Assembly (NCBI RefSeq): GCF_003263785.1
Contig: NZ_JYJK01000078.1
Coordinates: 1-64,000 of the forward strand
DNA: 64,000 nucleotides
Direction: 5' to 3'
Origin: Vibrio variabilis
GTDB taxonomy: Bacteria > Pseudomonadota > Gammaproteobacteria > Enterobacterales > Vibrionaceae
Shown: positions 37,388 to 46,646 of the stretch, piece by piece
Layout of the letters: each line of letters starts with the position of its first letter
How positions within the stretch are numbered: position 1 is the stretch's first letter
Program-made: the position numbers and the translations under genes
Notes under the pieces: generated by a model
What the model saw: the letters and a program-made list of their open reading frames with translations, nothing else
Told to the model about the DNA's origin: nothing
Databases searched by the model: none

Positions 37388-37420
37388 TTGAACCAGCGAC
37401 TTGCTGGTTCAACTTATCTT
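37388..37420 (+). terminator. Hairpin terminator after the small exported peptide
   Basis: A 10-bp perfect stem (TTGAACCAGC / GCTGGTTCAA) with a 5-nt loop is followed by CTTATCTTTT. It lies 5 bp after the stop codon at 37382. Confidence 0.7.
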
Positions 37421-37510
37421 TTCTTGAATATTTACCTCTCATTGGATGTTTTTAACTGAATATCTAACCATAAATTCCCAATCAAGAATCAAATATTATA
37501 TCTGGAGTTA

Positions 37511-37554
37511 AACATACCGCAGTAAAATACTTAGGTATTTTACTGCGGTATGTT
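37511..37554. repeat. Perfect 20-bp inverted repeat with 4-nt loop
   Basis: The left arm AACATACCGCAGTAAAATAC (37511-37530) and right arm GTATTTTACTGCGGTATGTT (37535-37554) are exact complements around TTAG. It sits in a long AT-rich gap with no ORF on either side and no T-tract. It may be a strong RNA hairpin, a dispersed REP-like unit or a protein-binding site. Confidence 0.85.
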
Positions 37555-37885
37555 CAAATCTATTTATAATGCTTGGCTTTAATTAGATTTTGCCCTCCTA
37601 TTCGATAATTTGTTGGATGGTGGTTTGTTCTAATTTGACGGTAAATAGGTCGTTAAAGCTATAAAAAATGTCAAATTTTAACAGTATTGGATCATTTAAT
37701 GGCTTTTTGTTTTGCGTATTTATCTTTTTGTTAACATATGATTTTTTGATTTTAGAACATTTTATAATTTTGAGACATTGAGCATGCCTATTTCTTCAAA
37801 ATATTGATTCAGGGTATTTCAATATTTAAGTTTGGTAGTAAGTTAATAATCAACAAACAAAGGAATATGATCTATGGATAACATT
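37555..37885. other. AT-rich intergenic DNA
   Basis: Very AT-rich sequence with several T-runs. No ORF with a plausible start and no known motif was found. It may contain the promoter for the transcript carrying the structured leader and MFS gene. Confidence 0.4.
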
Positions 37886-38068
37886 ATTAAATGTTACGCC
37901 CGGAGTAACATTTAATCTGTCGTCGTAGGATTATTGTACTTGTTTGATACCAGTCAGAATGAAAGGCCACGGTGGCCTACTTATTTACCAGAAGGATGCT
38001 TGCTGAAATTTTGCGGTATGAAAGCAGACAGTGCTTTCAGACAAGCAAGAGGGATGCGCAGAATAGTT
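37886..38068 (+). promoter_or_regulatory. Structured 5' leader of the MFS transporter gene
   Basis: Three hairpins stand in series before the likely start at 38069. One is a perfect 12-bp stem with a 7-nt loop (37886-37897/37905-37916). The second is a 7-bp stem around 37967-37981. The third is an 8-bp stem (38019-38026/38032-38039) enclosed by TGCTTG/CAAGCA. A riboswitch or attenuator is possible. I could not match it to a known class. The same DNA is open in the MFS frame from TTG 37934, but its translation does not resemble a transporter N-terminus. Confidence 0.4.
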
Positions 38069-39325
38069 ATGCTAAAAAATCTATTTAACAAACTTGGGAT
38101 CGAACTTTGGTTCTCCGCCCACCTTGCCTACGGCTTTGTACAGCTAGTTTTCATTCCGATTGTTATGCCTGCTTTTGTTGCAGAGCGTACAGGCAGCTTT
38201 GCAAACGCGGGTCTAGCAATGGGCTTCTTTGGTGTTGCAGGCCTTGCCGCTCCAATTATTGGTTTATTGGCCGATAAATTTAAGGCGCACCGCCTAGCGC
38301 AGTTCCTTGGTATGGTTGCGTATATCGTTGCCGGCTTCTGCTACATCGCAGCGGGTACTAATTTCAACATGATGGCAATTGGTTCGGTATTCTTTGGTTT
38401 AGGTTCTGCGACATTGCTGATGCTTAACCCAGTGTTCATTGCGTTTGCAGGTTATGACAATAAGACGGAAGCACTAAAGCTAGGACGCATGGCGCAAGCT
38501 GCAATCATCGGTACGCTATTGGGTGGCGGCGCACTGGCTGCTCTAACTGACGGTGGTTTTGGTTACGAGACGAGCTTCTACACTATGATGGCGACCGTTG
38601 CGGTGCTGTCAGTGATTACTTTCCTAACCAACAAAGAAGCGGGTCAGCGCGTACTGGATACGGCAGAAGCGCGTGAAAAAGCAGCGGCAGAAGAAGCGCA
38701 AGAGAAGGTGAACCTAATCAAAGTGATTTTCTCAAAGTTTGGTCTGTTCCTGTTTGCTGTTGCGGCATTATGTGCGGGTCAAGGTGCATTCCAAGCCCAG
38801 TTCCCTAACCTAATGAAAAATGCCTTCACAGTCTCGGAAGCCTTGTCGGCAACGAGTTTGTCAATCTCAGCGGTATTAGGTCTTATTGTTGTTGTTGCCG
38901 CAGAGCGCTTTTCTGCGAAATTTGGTCCTACAGCACTGTTTAAGTTATGTACTGTTGCATCAATTGTGGTTATCGCGGCGCTATACTTTATCGCAGAGCT
39001 TCAGTTTATCCCTACAGTGATTCTGCCAGTGGCTTTGGTTATTATTTACTTGCAAGGTATTACCGTTACAGACATGTGTTCCCCTGCGGTTGCATCACGC
39101 TTGACGCGTGTTGGTGCAGGTTACACACAAGGTCTAATGATGTTCTTCATCTCAATCGGTTTTGCTACAGGTAGCGCAATCAGTGGCTTTACTGTTGAAG
39201 AGTTTAGCTGGAGTGCACTACCGGTCGCGATTGGTGTACTAACTGCGGTAGCGTTTGTTGCCATTTGGATTGTAACGCGTGAGAAGCAATCATCAGATCA
39301 CTCTGCTGACGCAAAACATGCCTAA
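38069..39325 (+). CDS. Major facilitator superfamily transporter
   Basis: A 418-residue, 12-helix MFS protein from ATG 38069. The helix 1 region begins MLKNLFNKLGIELWFSAHLA. The loop GLLADKFKAHRLAQFLG between helices 2 and 3 is the MFS signature-like segment, and a charged central loop (TAEAREKAAAEEAQEKVN) separates the halves. An upstream ATG at 38054 is possible. Neighbours do not indicate the substrate. The long structured leader suggests post-transcriptional control. Codon use looks like that of well-expressed genes. Confidence 0.85.
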   Translation: MLKNLFNKLGIELWFSAHLAYGFVQLVFIPIVMPAFVAERTGSFANAGLAMGFFGVAGLAAPIIGLLADKFKAHRLAQFLGMVAYIVAGFCYIAAGTNFNMMAIGSVFFGLGSATLLMLNPVFIAFAGYDNKTEALKLGRMAQAAIIGTLLGGGALAALTDGGFGYETSFYTMMATVAVLSVITFLTNKEAGQRVLDTAEAREKAAAEEAQEKVNLIKVIFSKFGLFLFAVAALCAGQGAFQAQFPNLMKNAFTVSEALSATSLSISAVLGLIVVVAAERFSAKFGPTALFKLCTVASIVVIAALYFIAELQFIPTVILPVALVIIYLQGITVTDMCSPAVASRLTRVGAGYTQGLMMFFISIGFATGSAISGFTVEEFSWSALPVAIGVLTAVAFVAIWIVTREKQSSDHSADAKHA

Positions 39326-39346
39326 TCTCGCTTGATCTAAGCAATG

Positions 39347-39374
39347 AAAAAGGAGCGACTTCGCTCCTTTTTTT
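39347..39374 (+). terminator. Rho-independent terminator after the MFS gene
   Basis: AAAAGGAGCGA pairs with TCGCTCCTTTT around a short loop and is followed by a T-run. It is also usable by the convergent TSUP gene. Confidence 0.88.
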
Positions 39375-39419
39375 GTGCTTGTTGTTTAGGCAAGCACGAG
39401 TAAAAGTTACTAGGCAGAA

Positions 39420-40145
39420 CTAAAAGCTCTGCCAAATTGCGGTGATGCCACTTAATGAACATAGTACTAGTGCCGCAAGGCGAATCTTTTCTTTCGGCAA
39501 CGACCCTGTGGTGAGCTTAGCTAATTGGTAGCCGAGCCATGCTGCTGGGATCAGTGGAACCGTAATGAACAAGTGGTGTGTGGTTAGAAAGCCTATGGGT
39601 GCTTGCATCACGAGTGAAATAAACGAGCTAAACACAAAAAATGCAGAGAGGTTACCGCGTAGCTGATTGGCCTCTTGGTGTTGAAGCAACAATGCCATTG
39701 GTGGACCACCAATGCCGCTACTGGTACCAAAAAAGCCAGAGAAAAAACCAGCGATCCCCATTCTTACCGGGGTCGGCTCAATACGAACCGGAAGTAGACT
39801 GACGACAACCGCAAACACAACCAGTAACCCTAGCCAAAGTGACAATACTTGTGTTGATACATAAAGCAGAAGCGCAGCGCCAGCGATTGAACCCGGGATA
39901 CGGCCAATGATGGCCATTTTAAGTCCACCAATCGCAATGCTGCTGCGATGTTTCATTGCGTTGAGTAGCGAAATAAACAGCGCAACAAGACAGATCGGCG
40001 CAGGCACATAGTCAGGTGATACTTGAAACAGTAAAGGCGCAGCGACAATGGCGAGTCCAAAGCCGATGGCGGTTTGAACGTAGGAGCCAACAAAAATGAG
40101 CAACATCGCAATAAGCGATGTTTGGCTAAACCAATCAGCGAACAT
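39420..40145 (-). CDS. TSUP (TauE/SafE) family membrane transporter
   Basis: A 241-residue membrane protein with about seven to eight helices of the sulfite exporter TauE/SafE family. It has the two internal family repeats, the first near GSYVQTAIGFGLAIVAAPLLF and the second near GFFSGFFGTSSGIGGPPMALLL. Such proteins move sulfur-containing organic anions. No sulfur gene is adjacent, so the substrate is not assigned. Confidence 0.9.
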   Translation of the reverse strand: MFADWFSQTSLIAMLLIFVGSYVQTAIGFGLAIVAAPLLFQVSPDYVPAPICLVALFISLLNAMKHRSSIAIGGLKMAIIGRIPGSIAGAALLLYVSTQVLSLWLGLLVVFAVVVSLLPVRIEPTPVRMGIAGFFSGFFGTSSGIGGPPMALLLQHQEANQLRGNLSAFFVFSSFISLVMQAPIGFLTTHHLFITVPLIPAAWLGYQLAKLTTGSLPKEKIRLAALVLCSLSGITAIWQSF

Positions 40146-40306
40146 GGATTGTCCCTTTCAACAACAAGGCGAAGAATTGGCTATTGTACCCGCAACTTAC
40201 TCTAAGCGGCATACCGAAATGAAGATAAATCTTGCGTTGTGAGAAGAGGCTAGACAGGGATATAGGGTATATATGTGTTCTAATCGTTGTCTGCGTGAAA
40301 CTGACA

Positions 40307-40329
40307 TAAAAAAGGGAGCAAAAGCTCCC
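40307..40329 (-). terminator. Terminator of the small membrane-protein gene
   Basis: Read on the minus strand, GGGAGC-TTTT-GCTCCC is followed by six T. It lies 67 bp beyond the stop of the 46-residue ORF. Confidence 0.8.
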
Positions 40330-40395
40330 AAGTAAAATATAAAGCAACGAAAAGGTTAAATAGAGGTTTGTCGCGATATATTCCCTACAAACCGC

Positions 40396-40536
40396 TTATT
40401 CAGAGTTTTCCATCCCTGTGCAAAGTAGCTCTGCTGCAACCACACCAGTACTGAATGTGATGCCCGCCATTAACAATACGATAGCGTACTTACTTGCAAT
40501 GATGCATAAACCTAAGGTGTTGATAATTTTATCCAT
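40396..40536 (-). CDS. Small membrane protein (46 residues)
   Basis: ATG at 40534-40536 follows a strong AGGAG on the minus strand. The product starts MDKIINTLGLCIIASKYAIV and continues with LLMAGITFSTGVVAAELLC. A single hydrophobic segment spans about residues 8-36, with a polar end TGMENSE. It has its own terminator at 40307-40329, which supports a real transcript. No family recognised. Confidence 0.6.
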   Translation of the reverse strand: MDKIINTLGLCIIASKYAIVLLMAGITFSTGVVAAELLCTGMENSE

Positions 40537-40786
40537 TTCACTTCTCCTTCATTCAGGAATCGTTATTGACTAACGCTATTTTAATCCAGAGAAGAGAAGG
40601 GATTTGCGAGATGACGCTACTAATAATAAAGCTTTTGCAACTATATGCTGAAAAATAAGACAGCGTCATAGAATTACAACTGATTACAAAATAAACGTTT
40701 TGCAATACTTATATTCAAAGTGTTTCGATTCTTTTATTTGCTGCTTTTCAGGCGTAATTCTTTATATAGGGTTGGCTTTAATGGCT
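40537..40786. other. AT-rich intergenic DNA
   Basis: It holds the presumed promoter of the small membrane-protein gene (minus strand). No ORF, operator or strong repeat was found. Confidence 0.4.
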
Positions 40787-40815
40787 AAAAAATGGCGATG
40801 CTACTGAGCATCGCC
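40787..40815 (-). terminator. Terminator of the SDR gene
   Basis: On the minus strand, GGCGATGCT-CAGT-AGCATCGCC is followed by ATTTTTT. The stem is 9 bp and perfect, 17 bp after the SDR stop codon. Confidence 0.88.
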
Positions 40816-40831
40816 GATGTTAAAAAAGCGC

Positions 40832-41551
40832 TTATGGCTGCTGTCGAGTTGGCGCCAGAACGATTTCTCGAACACACACATTTTGCGGTTGTGCGTAAGC
40901 GAACTCAACGGCTCTCGCTACGTCATCAGCCGCTAGTACGCCACCCATGACTTCTTTCCACTCGTCGTAGCCATCTTTGATCTCTTGAGATGTGGTATGT
41001 GACAGTAGCTCAGTCTCAACCGCACCTGGAGCGATAGTAACAACGCGTACATCAGATTCAGCCACTTCTTCACGCACATTTTCAGAGATAGCATGCACGG
41101 CAAATTTAGTGCCGCAATAGGCAGCGTGATTACCAAAAGTTTTACGTCCAGCAATAGAGCTAATGTTGATAATGGTACCTGAATTGCGCGCTTTCATTGG
41201 CGCTAACACTGCTTGCATACCGTTTAGAAGACCAAGCACGTTGACGTCGAACATGGTTTTCCACTCAGACGCGTCTTGAGTGTCGATTTGGCCAAGTAGC
41301 ATAACACCAGCGTTGTTGATTAACGCATCTGCAGGACCAAATGCCTGTTCCGCTTTTTGAATCGCGGCTTCGAAAGTCGCTTTGTCAGTAATGTCGACTT
41401 TTTCACACATAGTGTTTGGTAACTCTAGTGCCTCAAGTTTTTCGACGCGACGAGCAAGAAGTAGTAGAGGGTGGCCTGCGTCACTGAGACGACGAGCAAT
41501 AGCTTCACCTATACCAGAGCTGGCACCTGTAATAACAACGAGCTTTTTCAT
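40832..41551 (-). CDS. SDR family NADP-dependent oxidoreductase (YdfG/NADP-SDR type)
   Basis: A 239-residue classical SDR. The Rossmann motif is TGASSGIGEA (residues 7-16). LINNAGV is near 80, the catalytic Ser is in INISSIAG, and AAYCGTKFAV contains YxxxK. PGAVETELL follows the catalytic block. Close to serine/3-hydroxy-acid dehydrogenase-like oxidoreductases; the substrate is not assigned. Intact, with its own terminator. Confidence 0.92.
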   Translation of the reverse strand: MKKLVVITGASSGIGEAIARRLSDAGHPLLLLARRVEKLEALELPNTMCEKVDITDKATFEAAIQKAEQAFGPADALINNAGVMLLGQIDTQDASEWKTMFDVNVLGLLNGMQAVLAPMKARNSGTIINISSIAGRKTFGNHAAYCGTKFAVHAISENVREEVAESDVRVVTIAPGAVETELLSHTTSQEIKDGYDEWKEVMGGVLAADDVARAVEFAYAQPQNVCVREIVLAPTRQQP

Positions 41552-41825
41552 GTGTTCACCTTAACGATTGTTTGGACTTCTCTGTGAAGTTGCTAAGCAG
41601 TTTAGTCAATTTACTATTGTTGATATATGGGGATTTAATGAAAACAGTGTTGTTATTTGGCAACAAAAATAGAGAGAATCTAATCCTATAATGTATTCAG
41701 TTGCTTGCATCAATGAGCGTTGAGAGCTCAACCCACACGAGGACTTTTCATTGGAACCGAGAGTGAGAACGGGTAGAATCTGCCTCCCAAAGCTAGAATC
41801 GCTTGGGGTACGAGAGGAAAGACTG

Positions 41826-42328
41826 ATGTATAAGTGGTTATTAGTTTTGGTTATGGTGATCGCGTTGCCTACGAATGCTCAAGGTTTTGAGCTTGAAAAA
41901 CAGGCAGTGGTTGATCGCGTGGAAGTGAAAAAGTCTGTTAGGCGAATGTATTTGATGGACGGTGACGTCGTGGTTCGAGAGTATCGTATCGCTTTGGGTA
42001 AGAGTCCACGCGGCCATAAGATCCAAGAAGGAGATAACCGCACGCCAGAAGGAAAGTACTATTTAGACTTCGTGATGGATGATTCGGCCTTTTATCGCTC
42101 AATGCACATTAGCTACCCCAACCTCAGAGATAAGAACCGAGCGGAGAGTTTAGGTGTCAGCCTGGTGGGAACATCAAGATCCATGGCTTAAAAAATGGCG
42201 ATCGCCGTGCGCCACAGTTTGTTCAGAGTTTTGATTGGACGAATGGCTGTATCGCCATCACCAATGAAGAGATGGATGAACTTGTGTCTTTAGTCAAGAT
42301 TGGTACACCCATCTACATTCGATGGTAG
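41826..42328 (+). CDS. Exported YkuD-type L,D-transpeptidase, frameshifted
   Basis: A 167-residue exported protein when repaired. Start ATG 41826 (AGAGGAAAG upstream) gives a signal peptide (MYKWLLVLVMVIALPTNAQG). The YkuD domain has DKRKSVRRMYLMDGD-like substrate entry (VEVKKSVRRMYLMDGD), EGDNRTPEGKYYLD and HISYPN. After one missing C at 42161-42162 it continues SPGGNIKIHGLKNG and the active-site SFDWTNGCIAITNEEMDEL with the catalytic Cys. The as-sequenced frame ends at 42191. It forms L,D-crosslinks or attaches proteins in the periplasm, or has a similar ErfK-like role. Confidence 0.9.
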
Positions 42329-42349
42329 GAACTTCTCTTTTTGTACTCT

Positions 42350-43465
42350 TTAATAGCGGTATGTTAGCCCAAGACTTACGCCGTAGCCTTTGTTTTGAAC
42401 GTCGACTTTAGTATCCAGTGGATCGATTGCGATATATTTTCTTGCGTAGTTCTCAGCGAAGCCAGTTAGATCTAGAGTCAGGTTATCACTCACGTTATAC
42501 GCTGCACCCAAACGATAACGCACATCCTCTCCACCAAAAGAGTCAATGGCTTCATCTATGCTTGCACCACCGCGTAACGAAAAGTCACCAATTCGATATT
42601 CCATTGAGGTCGCATAGCGTTTGCTATGGCGAGAGCCTTTCAGTAGCCCGAAAAGGTCATCGTAATTGGAATAGGTCACGCCTTGTCCATTCCAGCGTGA
42701 TAGGCTGAAGGTATTGTGCCACGACCAGTTGTCTGTGAGTGCTATTGTGCCGTAGACGCTGGTTATTGATGGCAAATCAAACTGAATATTGCTGTCGCCA
42801 AAATCGCTCGCTAATCGATGTGTCGCCGCAAGAGTTAGCCAAGAATTCGCTTGCCATGTTGCACTTAGAGCGCCGCTCCAACCATTAGTATTCCCGGTCG
42901 TAGTGTCAACGTTACAGGTAAACCATTCACACTTTTTTGCTTCAAGCAAATAGTCCGCGTATTGATACTCCAACGTAGCTCCGATGCTGAAGTTACCCAT
43001 TTTATAGGCAACACTGGGAGCAAATGAGACAACAATTGGCCGAGTACGTGCTTCTCTGTGGAATGGAATGCCTAAAAATTTTATATCAGGAACCGAAATA
43101 TCCGCTGCGGTTCGGCTATAAGCCGCAAGACCGACATACCAGTTTGATTCGAGAGGCATAACTAAAAAACCAGCGGGAATCGGGTTGGCTTTGGAGTAGG
43201 CTGCTTTGGTTCCTAAAATGTCGTAATCGGTATCCACTTGATAGCGCGTCACGCTTGCCGTCACTGTAGTCGAGGTTAACTGCGTCATACTCGATGGCGC
43301 GGTCGCCAAAATACTGGCATCGATGGCTTCGGCGCCATTGGCACTGGCAAGGGCGCTATTCGATGTGGACGACTCCCAAAAGTTTAGCCCTGTGGCATTG
43401 GCAATTGGGTTGAGCATTAAGGCAGACAGGCCTGCTGTCATTGAAACACGTTGTTTGAAAGACAT
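42350..43465 (-). CDS. OmpP1/FadL family outer-membrane transporter
   Basis: A 371-residue outer-membrane beta-barrel from ATG 43463-43465 (10 further codons are open upstream). A signal peptide ends near IANA, followed by the FadL-type N-terminus ATGLNFWESSTSNSALASAN. Alternating beta-strands run to a terminal aromatic LGLTYRY. FadL homologues let hydrophobic compounds such as long-chain fatty acids cross the outer membrane. Convergent with the L,D-transpeptidase gene, with 21 bp between the 3' ends. Confidence 0.88.
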   Translation of the reverse strand: MSFKQRVSMTAGLSALMLNPIANATGLNFWESSTSNSALASANGAEAIDASILATAPSSMTQLTSTTVTASVTRYQVDTDYDILGTKAAYSKANPIPAGFLVMPLESNWYVGLAAYSRTAADISVPDIKFLGIPFHREARTRPIVVSFAPSVAYKMGNFSIGATLEYQYADYLLEAKKCEWFTCNVDTTTGNTNGWSGALSATWQANSWLTLAATHRLASDFGDSNIQFDLPSITSVYGTIALTDNWSWHNTFSLSRWNGQGVTYSNYDDLFGLLKGSRHSKRYATSMEYRIGDFSLRGGASIDEAIDSFGGEDVRYRLGAAYNVSDNLTLDLTGFAENYARKYIAIDPLDTKVDVQNKGYGVSLGLTYRY

Positions 43466-43744
43466 GTTCGTTATGATTGAGTGAAAAAGGCGCACATTCT
43501 AGCACGATGGTTTTTTAGTCAAAGACAGTTTTGTGTGAATAAAAGTGTAAACCAGTATTTGTGCTGAGCCCTTGGATGCTCTGAGCTCCGTATCTAATCT
43601 TCTAAGTTTGCTAACGTTCTGATTATCAAAAGGTTGATGTATGAATACAGAGAGTGGATATGCATTAGAAGATGATTGTCTATTGGATAGCCAGTTTGGG
43701 GAAGTGTCAGATTTTTCTTCTCAAGGGTAAATCTTTGTGAAGAG
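43466..43744. other. Upstream region of the FadL-like gene
   Basis: Contains the presumed promoter of the FadL-like gene. A 65-codon open frame on the minus strand (43594-43791) runs through the adjacent hairpin element and has no convincing start; I do not call it a gene. Confidence 0.4.
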
Positions 43745-43808
43745 GCGATAGCCGAGGAACGAAAGTGTTTAATTGGGGTGAGCATAAACATGCTTCCCCA
43801 GCTATCGC
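43745..43808. repeat. Nested inverted repeats (structured RNA candidate)
   Basis: An outer 8-bp perfect stem (GCGATAGC 43745-43752 / GCTATCGC 43801-43808) encloses an inner hairpin at 43774-43800 (TGGGG..AGCAT, AAAC loop, ATGCT..CCCCA). It lies 9 bp beyond the stop of the 43-residue ORF on the minus strand, so it is probably the 3' part of that transcript. Confidence 0.7.
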
Positions 43809-43816
43809 GATTCGGT

Positions 43817-43948
43817 TTATTTAAGGAACTGACAAGCTTTTGCTAGTTGGATGAGTGCTTCAGTTTGCCAGCGTGGTCGTTGTTTGTGACTGGCAATCTG
43901 CTTTAAGTAATAGGTTGTTAAGGGTTTTGCTTTGCTATTGTTTTTCAT
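43817..43948 (-). CDS. Small basic protein (43 residues) divergent from sgrR
   Basis: ATG at 43946-43948 is preceded by GGAGC on the minus strand. The product, MKNNSKAKPLTTYYLKQIAS followed by a basic and then helical half ending AKACQFLK, is basic and soluble. Its position, divergent from and directly upstream of sgrR, is where enteric bacteria encode the sgrS RNA with the 43-codon SgrT peptide. Similarity to SgrT is not evident enough to claim, so function is open. Confidence 0.5.
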   Translation of the reverse strand: MKNNSKAKPLTTYYLKQIASHKQRPRWQTEALIQLAKACQFLK

Positions 43949-44096
43949 TGGGAAGCTCCGTTTGTGCTTGTCTTTGACGATGCGTTTAGTATGAGTTTTT
44001 ATGGGGAAATAAAAAACAGAGCTTGTTGTTTGAAAATTATGCCTTAATTTGGCCTATTTATGGTCGATATCGCAATATTGTCTATTTGAAGCTAAA

Positions 44097-45919
44097 ATGA
44101 GGAACTTGGCATTTCTTTTGGAGTACCCATTATTGGAACCTATTAATCTGTACCGCTATTATCAGCGCCTGTTAGATTTGGAGCTGGGCCAAGAGCATGC
44201 GGTGACTCTAGGCAAGTGTCGGAAACGCTATTCGCCAGTCCTCGTCACACAAGATCCATTCTTAAAATGATGACTGAAAAGCGCTGGATATCCTGGATCC
44301 CGAGAGTAGGGCGCAATCAGCGCTCCACTCTAATTCGTACGATGAGCGATGACGAGGTAAAACGAGATGTAGCATCGGGCTGGGTTAAGTCGAGTCAGTA
44401 CGATAAAGCGTTAGAGTTTCTGCATCATGACCAAGTCGCTTTTGGTCAATTGCTGCAACAAAACGCCGGTGCGCGGGTTTCTGAGGGCAAAGTAAGAGTA
44501 CAGTTGACTTACAACCGTCCCTTTACTGTGTTGTCGCCGAGTCGGCCACAGCGCAACAGTGAGCGATTTTTAATTCGTCAGGTGCACGCTGGGTTAGTGA
44601 CATTAAATGAGCAAGGAGACGTTGTCGCGGATATTGCTCATCATTGGGAGGCAGAACAAGACTTCCACGTTTGGCGATTCTACCTCCGTCCATCGGTTTA
44701 CTTCCACAATGGCAACCGCGTGGATGCCAAAGCGGTGTCGGAAAGCTTGGCCTATGCTCAATCGTTACCTTACTTTCGACATGAGTTAGACCATGTGGCG
44801 AGTATCAAAGCGGTGGGAGAAAATACTCTTGAGGTAACGCTGACGCGCCAAGACAAAGGGTTCGCTGCATTGCTGACGGATCTTAAATACTCCATTGAAC
44901 CGAGAGAGTCATTTAGCTTGGCATCGAGTTCTACAACCAAACTTGTGATTGGGTGCGGCGTATTTTCGCTGGCGGTACATACACTGGAGAAGATGGAGCT
45001 TAGTGCCAATGACCGCTACCATGGCTTGCGAGCGTTAACCGATCAGGTATCAATTTGGTCGCTTAAGAAGGATCTGTTTTCGAAACAATCCACCAGTTGC
45101 AACCATACCGTTACTGACAGCGTAGGTCATGAAGCGACCCCAGTGATTTCACATCCAGAGCTCGACTACTTAGCGGACGAAGGAAAAAGTGCGGGGAGTA
45201 CAGATTCGAAAGCTCGTATCGAACACGGATGTATGTTCATGATTTTTAATCAGCGGAACACCAACCTGAATCATGACCAACGCCGCTGGTTAAGTCAGGC
45301 GCTGAGTGGAGAACAAATCTGGAAGCAATTGCAACGGGACGACCAAAAGTTTGGCGCCCAAAATGCGACCAACTTTTTCCCTTTTTGGCAGCCGATTAAA
45401 CGTCTTAGCTCGAATGCGGTCATGTTACCCGATACGCTGAGTATTGCTTTCTATCATCACCCGGGGATCACTCGTGGTGCTAAAGCGATGAAACGCCTTC
45501 TACAACAGCAAGGGGTAGAGGTCACTCTGAATGACTATAGCTTTGACGAGTTTATTGATAAGTCGTTCAACCAAGGGTTTGAAGAGGAGTTAGTACTTAG
45601 CAGTCTTAACCTTGATGACAACTATCAGGTTTCCGCACTCTTGTTCTTTTTGAGTGACCCTGTTCTTCATACAACGATTGGTGACGATCTAAGTGCTTGG
45701 CTTATTCAAGAGATCAACCAGATCCGTGCCAATTGTGAGCCCAAAGATTATCTTACTGAGCTGGAGCCGTTTGGTTCCATGTTGATCCATGAAGGGGTGA
45801 TAAGCCCAATGTTCCACCATAGGCAGACATTGAGCTTTGAAGGCGTGATAAAAGGCGTTGAGATCACCTCATGGGGTGGCCTCAACTACGCGATGTTTGG
45901 TCTGCAGGTTGAATGTTAA
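44097..45919 (+). CDS. sgrR: SgrR-like transcriptional regulator, frameshifted
   Basis: A 607-residue protein when repaired. The N-terminal SgrR_N HTH (NLYRYYQRLLDLELGQEHAV then, after one missing G at 44216, VSETLFASPRHTRSILKMMT and KRWISWIPRVGRNQRSTL) is the winged-helix part. The C-terminal region is a solute-binding-protein family 5-like domain (VQLTYNRPFTVLSPSRPQRN, RFYLRPSVYFHNGNRVDAKA). In E. coli SgrR senses phosphosugar stress and activates sgrS. ATG 44097 is the best start. The 3' end overlaps the convergent gene by 38 bp. Confidence 0.88.
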
Positions 45920-46537
45920 GAGATTCAGTTTCATGCAGATGCTGTGTGATGATCTTTTGGTTTTCGGTGGTCGTCTCAAGCGATTCGGCGGTTTTGTGAA
46001 TCGCCGACGCCATTTTGGAAACGTTGCGTGTCGCGTGCAAGATGGTGCCTTGCATTGGGCGCAGCAATAACCAGTATGCCGCTACCAATGCCAAGACAAT
46101 GGACAGTACCAACAGTGCCAACAGCAGCAGTACGTTAAAACGAACATCATAAGCAAACTTTTTTGTGCTGTTGGCAATCGAGTTCTGAGATTGCTCAAGT
46201 GCCCTGGCAGTGCTGCTAGAGACGACTTAGACATCTCGGTAAGCTCATTAATGTTATCCATGGTATCCACTAGCACTTGGCGCTGCTCTTCGTTCAGGCT
46301 TTCATTTTGTGACAGAAGGGTTAGTGACGTTGCTAGGTTATCAATCGCAACACTAGAGCGGTTGATTGACTGCTCGATGCCGTCGAGGTCAAGCATCATA
46401 TTTATATTTACCAAGGGCTGCTCTGTTTCATCATCGGCGGGCTGAGCAGTCGCGACCGTGTCATCGCTGGCAGCGAATGTGGTTGTGATTGGAAGTAAGG
46501 TGGCAAGGGTGAGTAAAAATAGAGTTCTCATTGGCAT
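45882..46537 (-). CDS. Exported membrane protein of unknown function, frameshifted
   Basis: A 218-residue protein when repaired. It has a signal peptide (MPMRTLFLLTLATLLPITTTFAA), a helical periplasmic region with many hydroxyl residues and an MDNINELTEMSK coiled-coil segment. One transmembrane helix (LLLALLVLSIVLALVAAYWLLL) and a roughly 40-residue cytoplasmic helical tail follow. As sequenced, it splits because one base is missing within about 46215-46226 on the window strand. Restoring it gives STARALEQSQNSIANSTKKF reading into the transmembrane helix. The shape recalls the transmembrane/coiled-coil part of chemoreceptors, but no family was recognised. Confidence 0.7.
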
Positions 46538-46646
46538 CTCAATAGGCAGTTCGGACTAAGGTATCTTGGCTATAAGTTAGTGTAGATTGCGCTCAGATAC
46601 CAATTAAGGTTTTGTATCTTATCTAGATTTCTATTTGGTATTCATT

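Noticed and set aside
37934..38068. Extended N-terminus of the MFS transporter from TTG 37934
   Set aside because: The extra 45 residues do not resemble a transporter N-terminus and overlap three hairpins; ATG 38069 fits the family.
40135..40347. 70-codon open frame on the minus strand
   Set aside because: It contains the terminator of the upstream small gene and has no ribosome-binding site.
43594..43791. 65-codon open frame on the minus strand
   Set aside because: No plausible ribosome-binding site, composition unlike a protein, and it runs through a nested inverted repeat.
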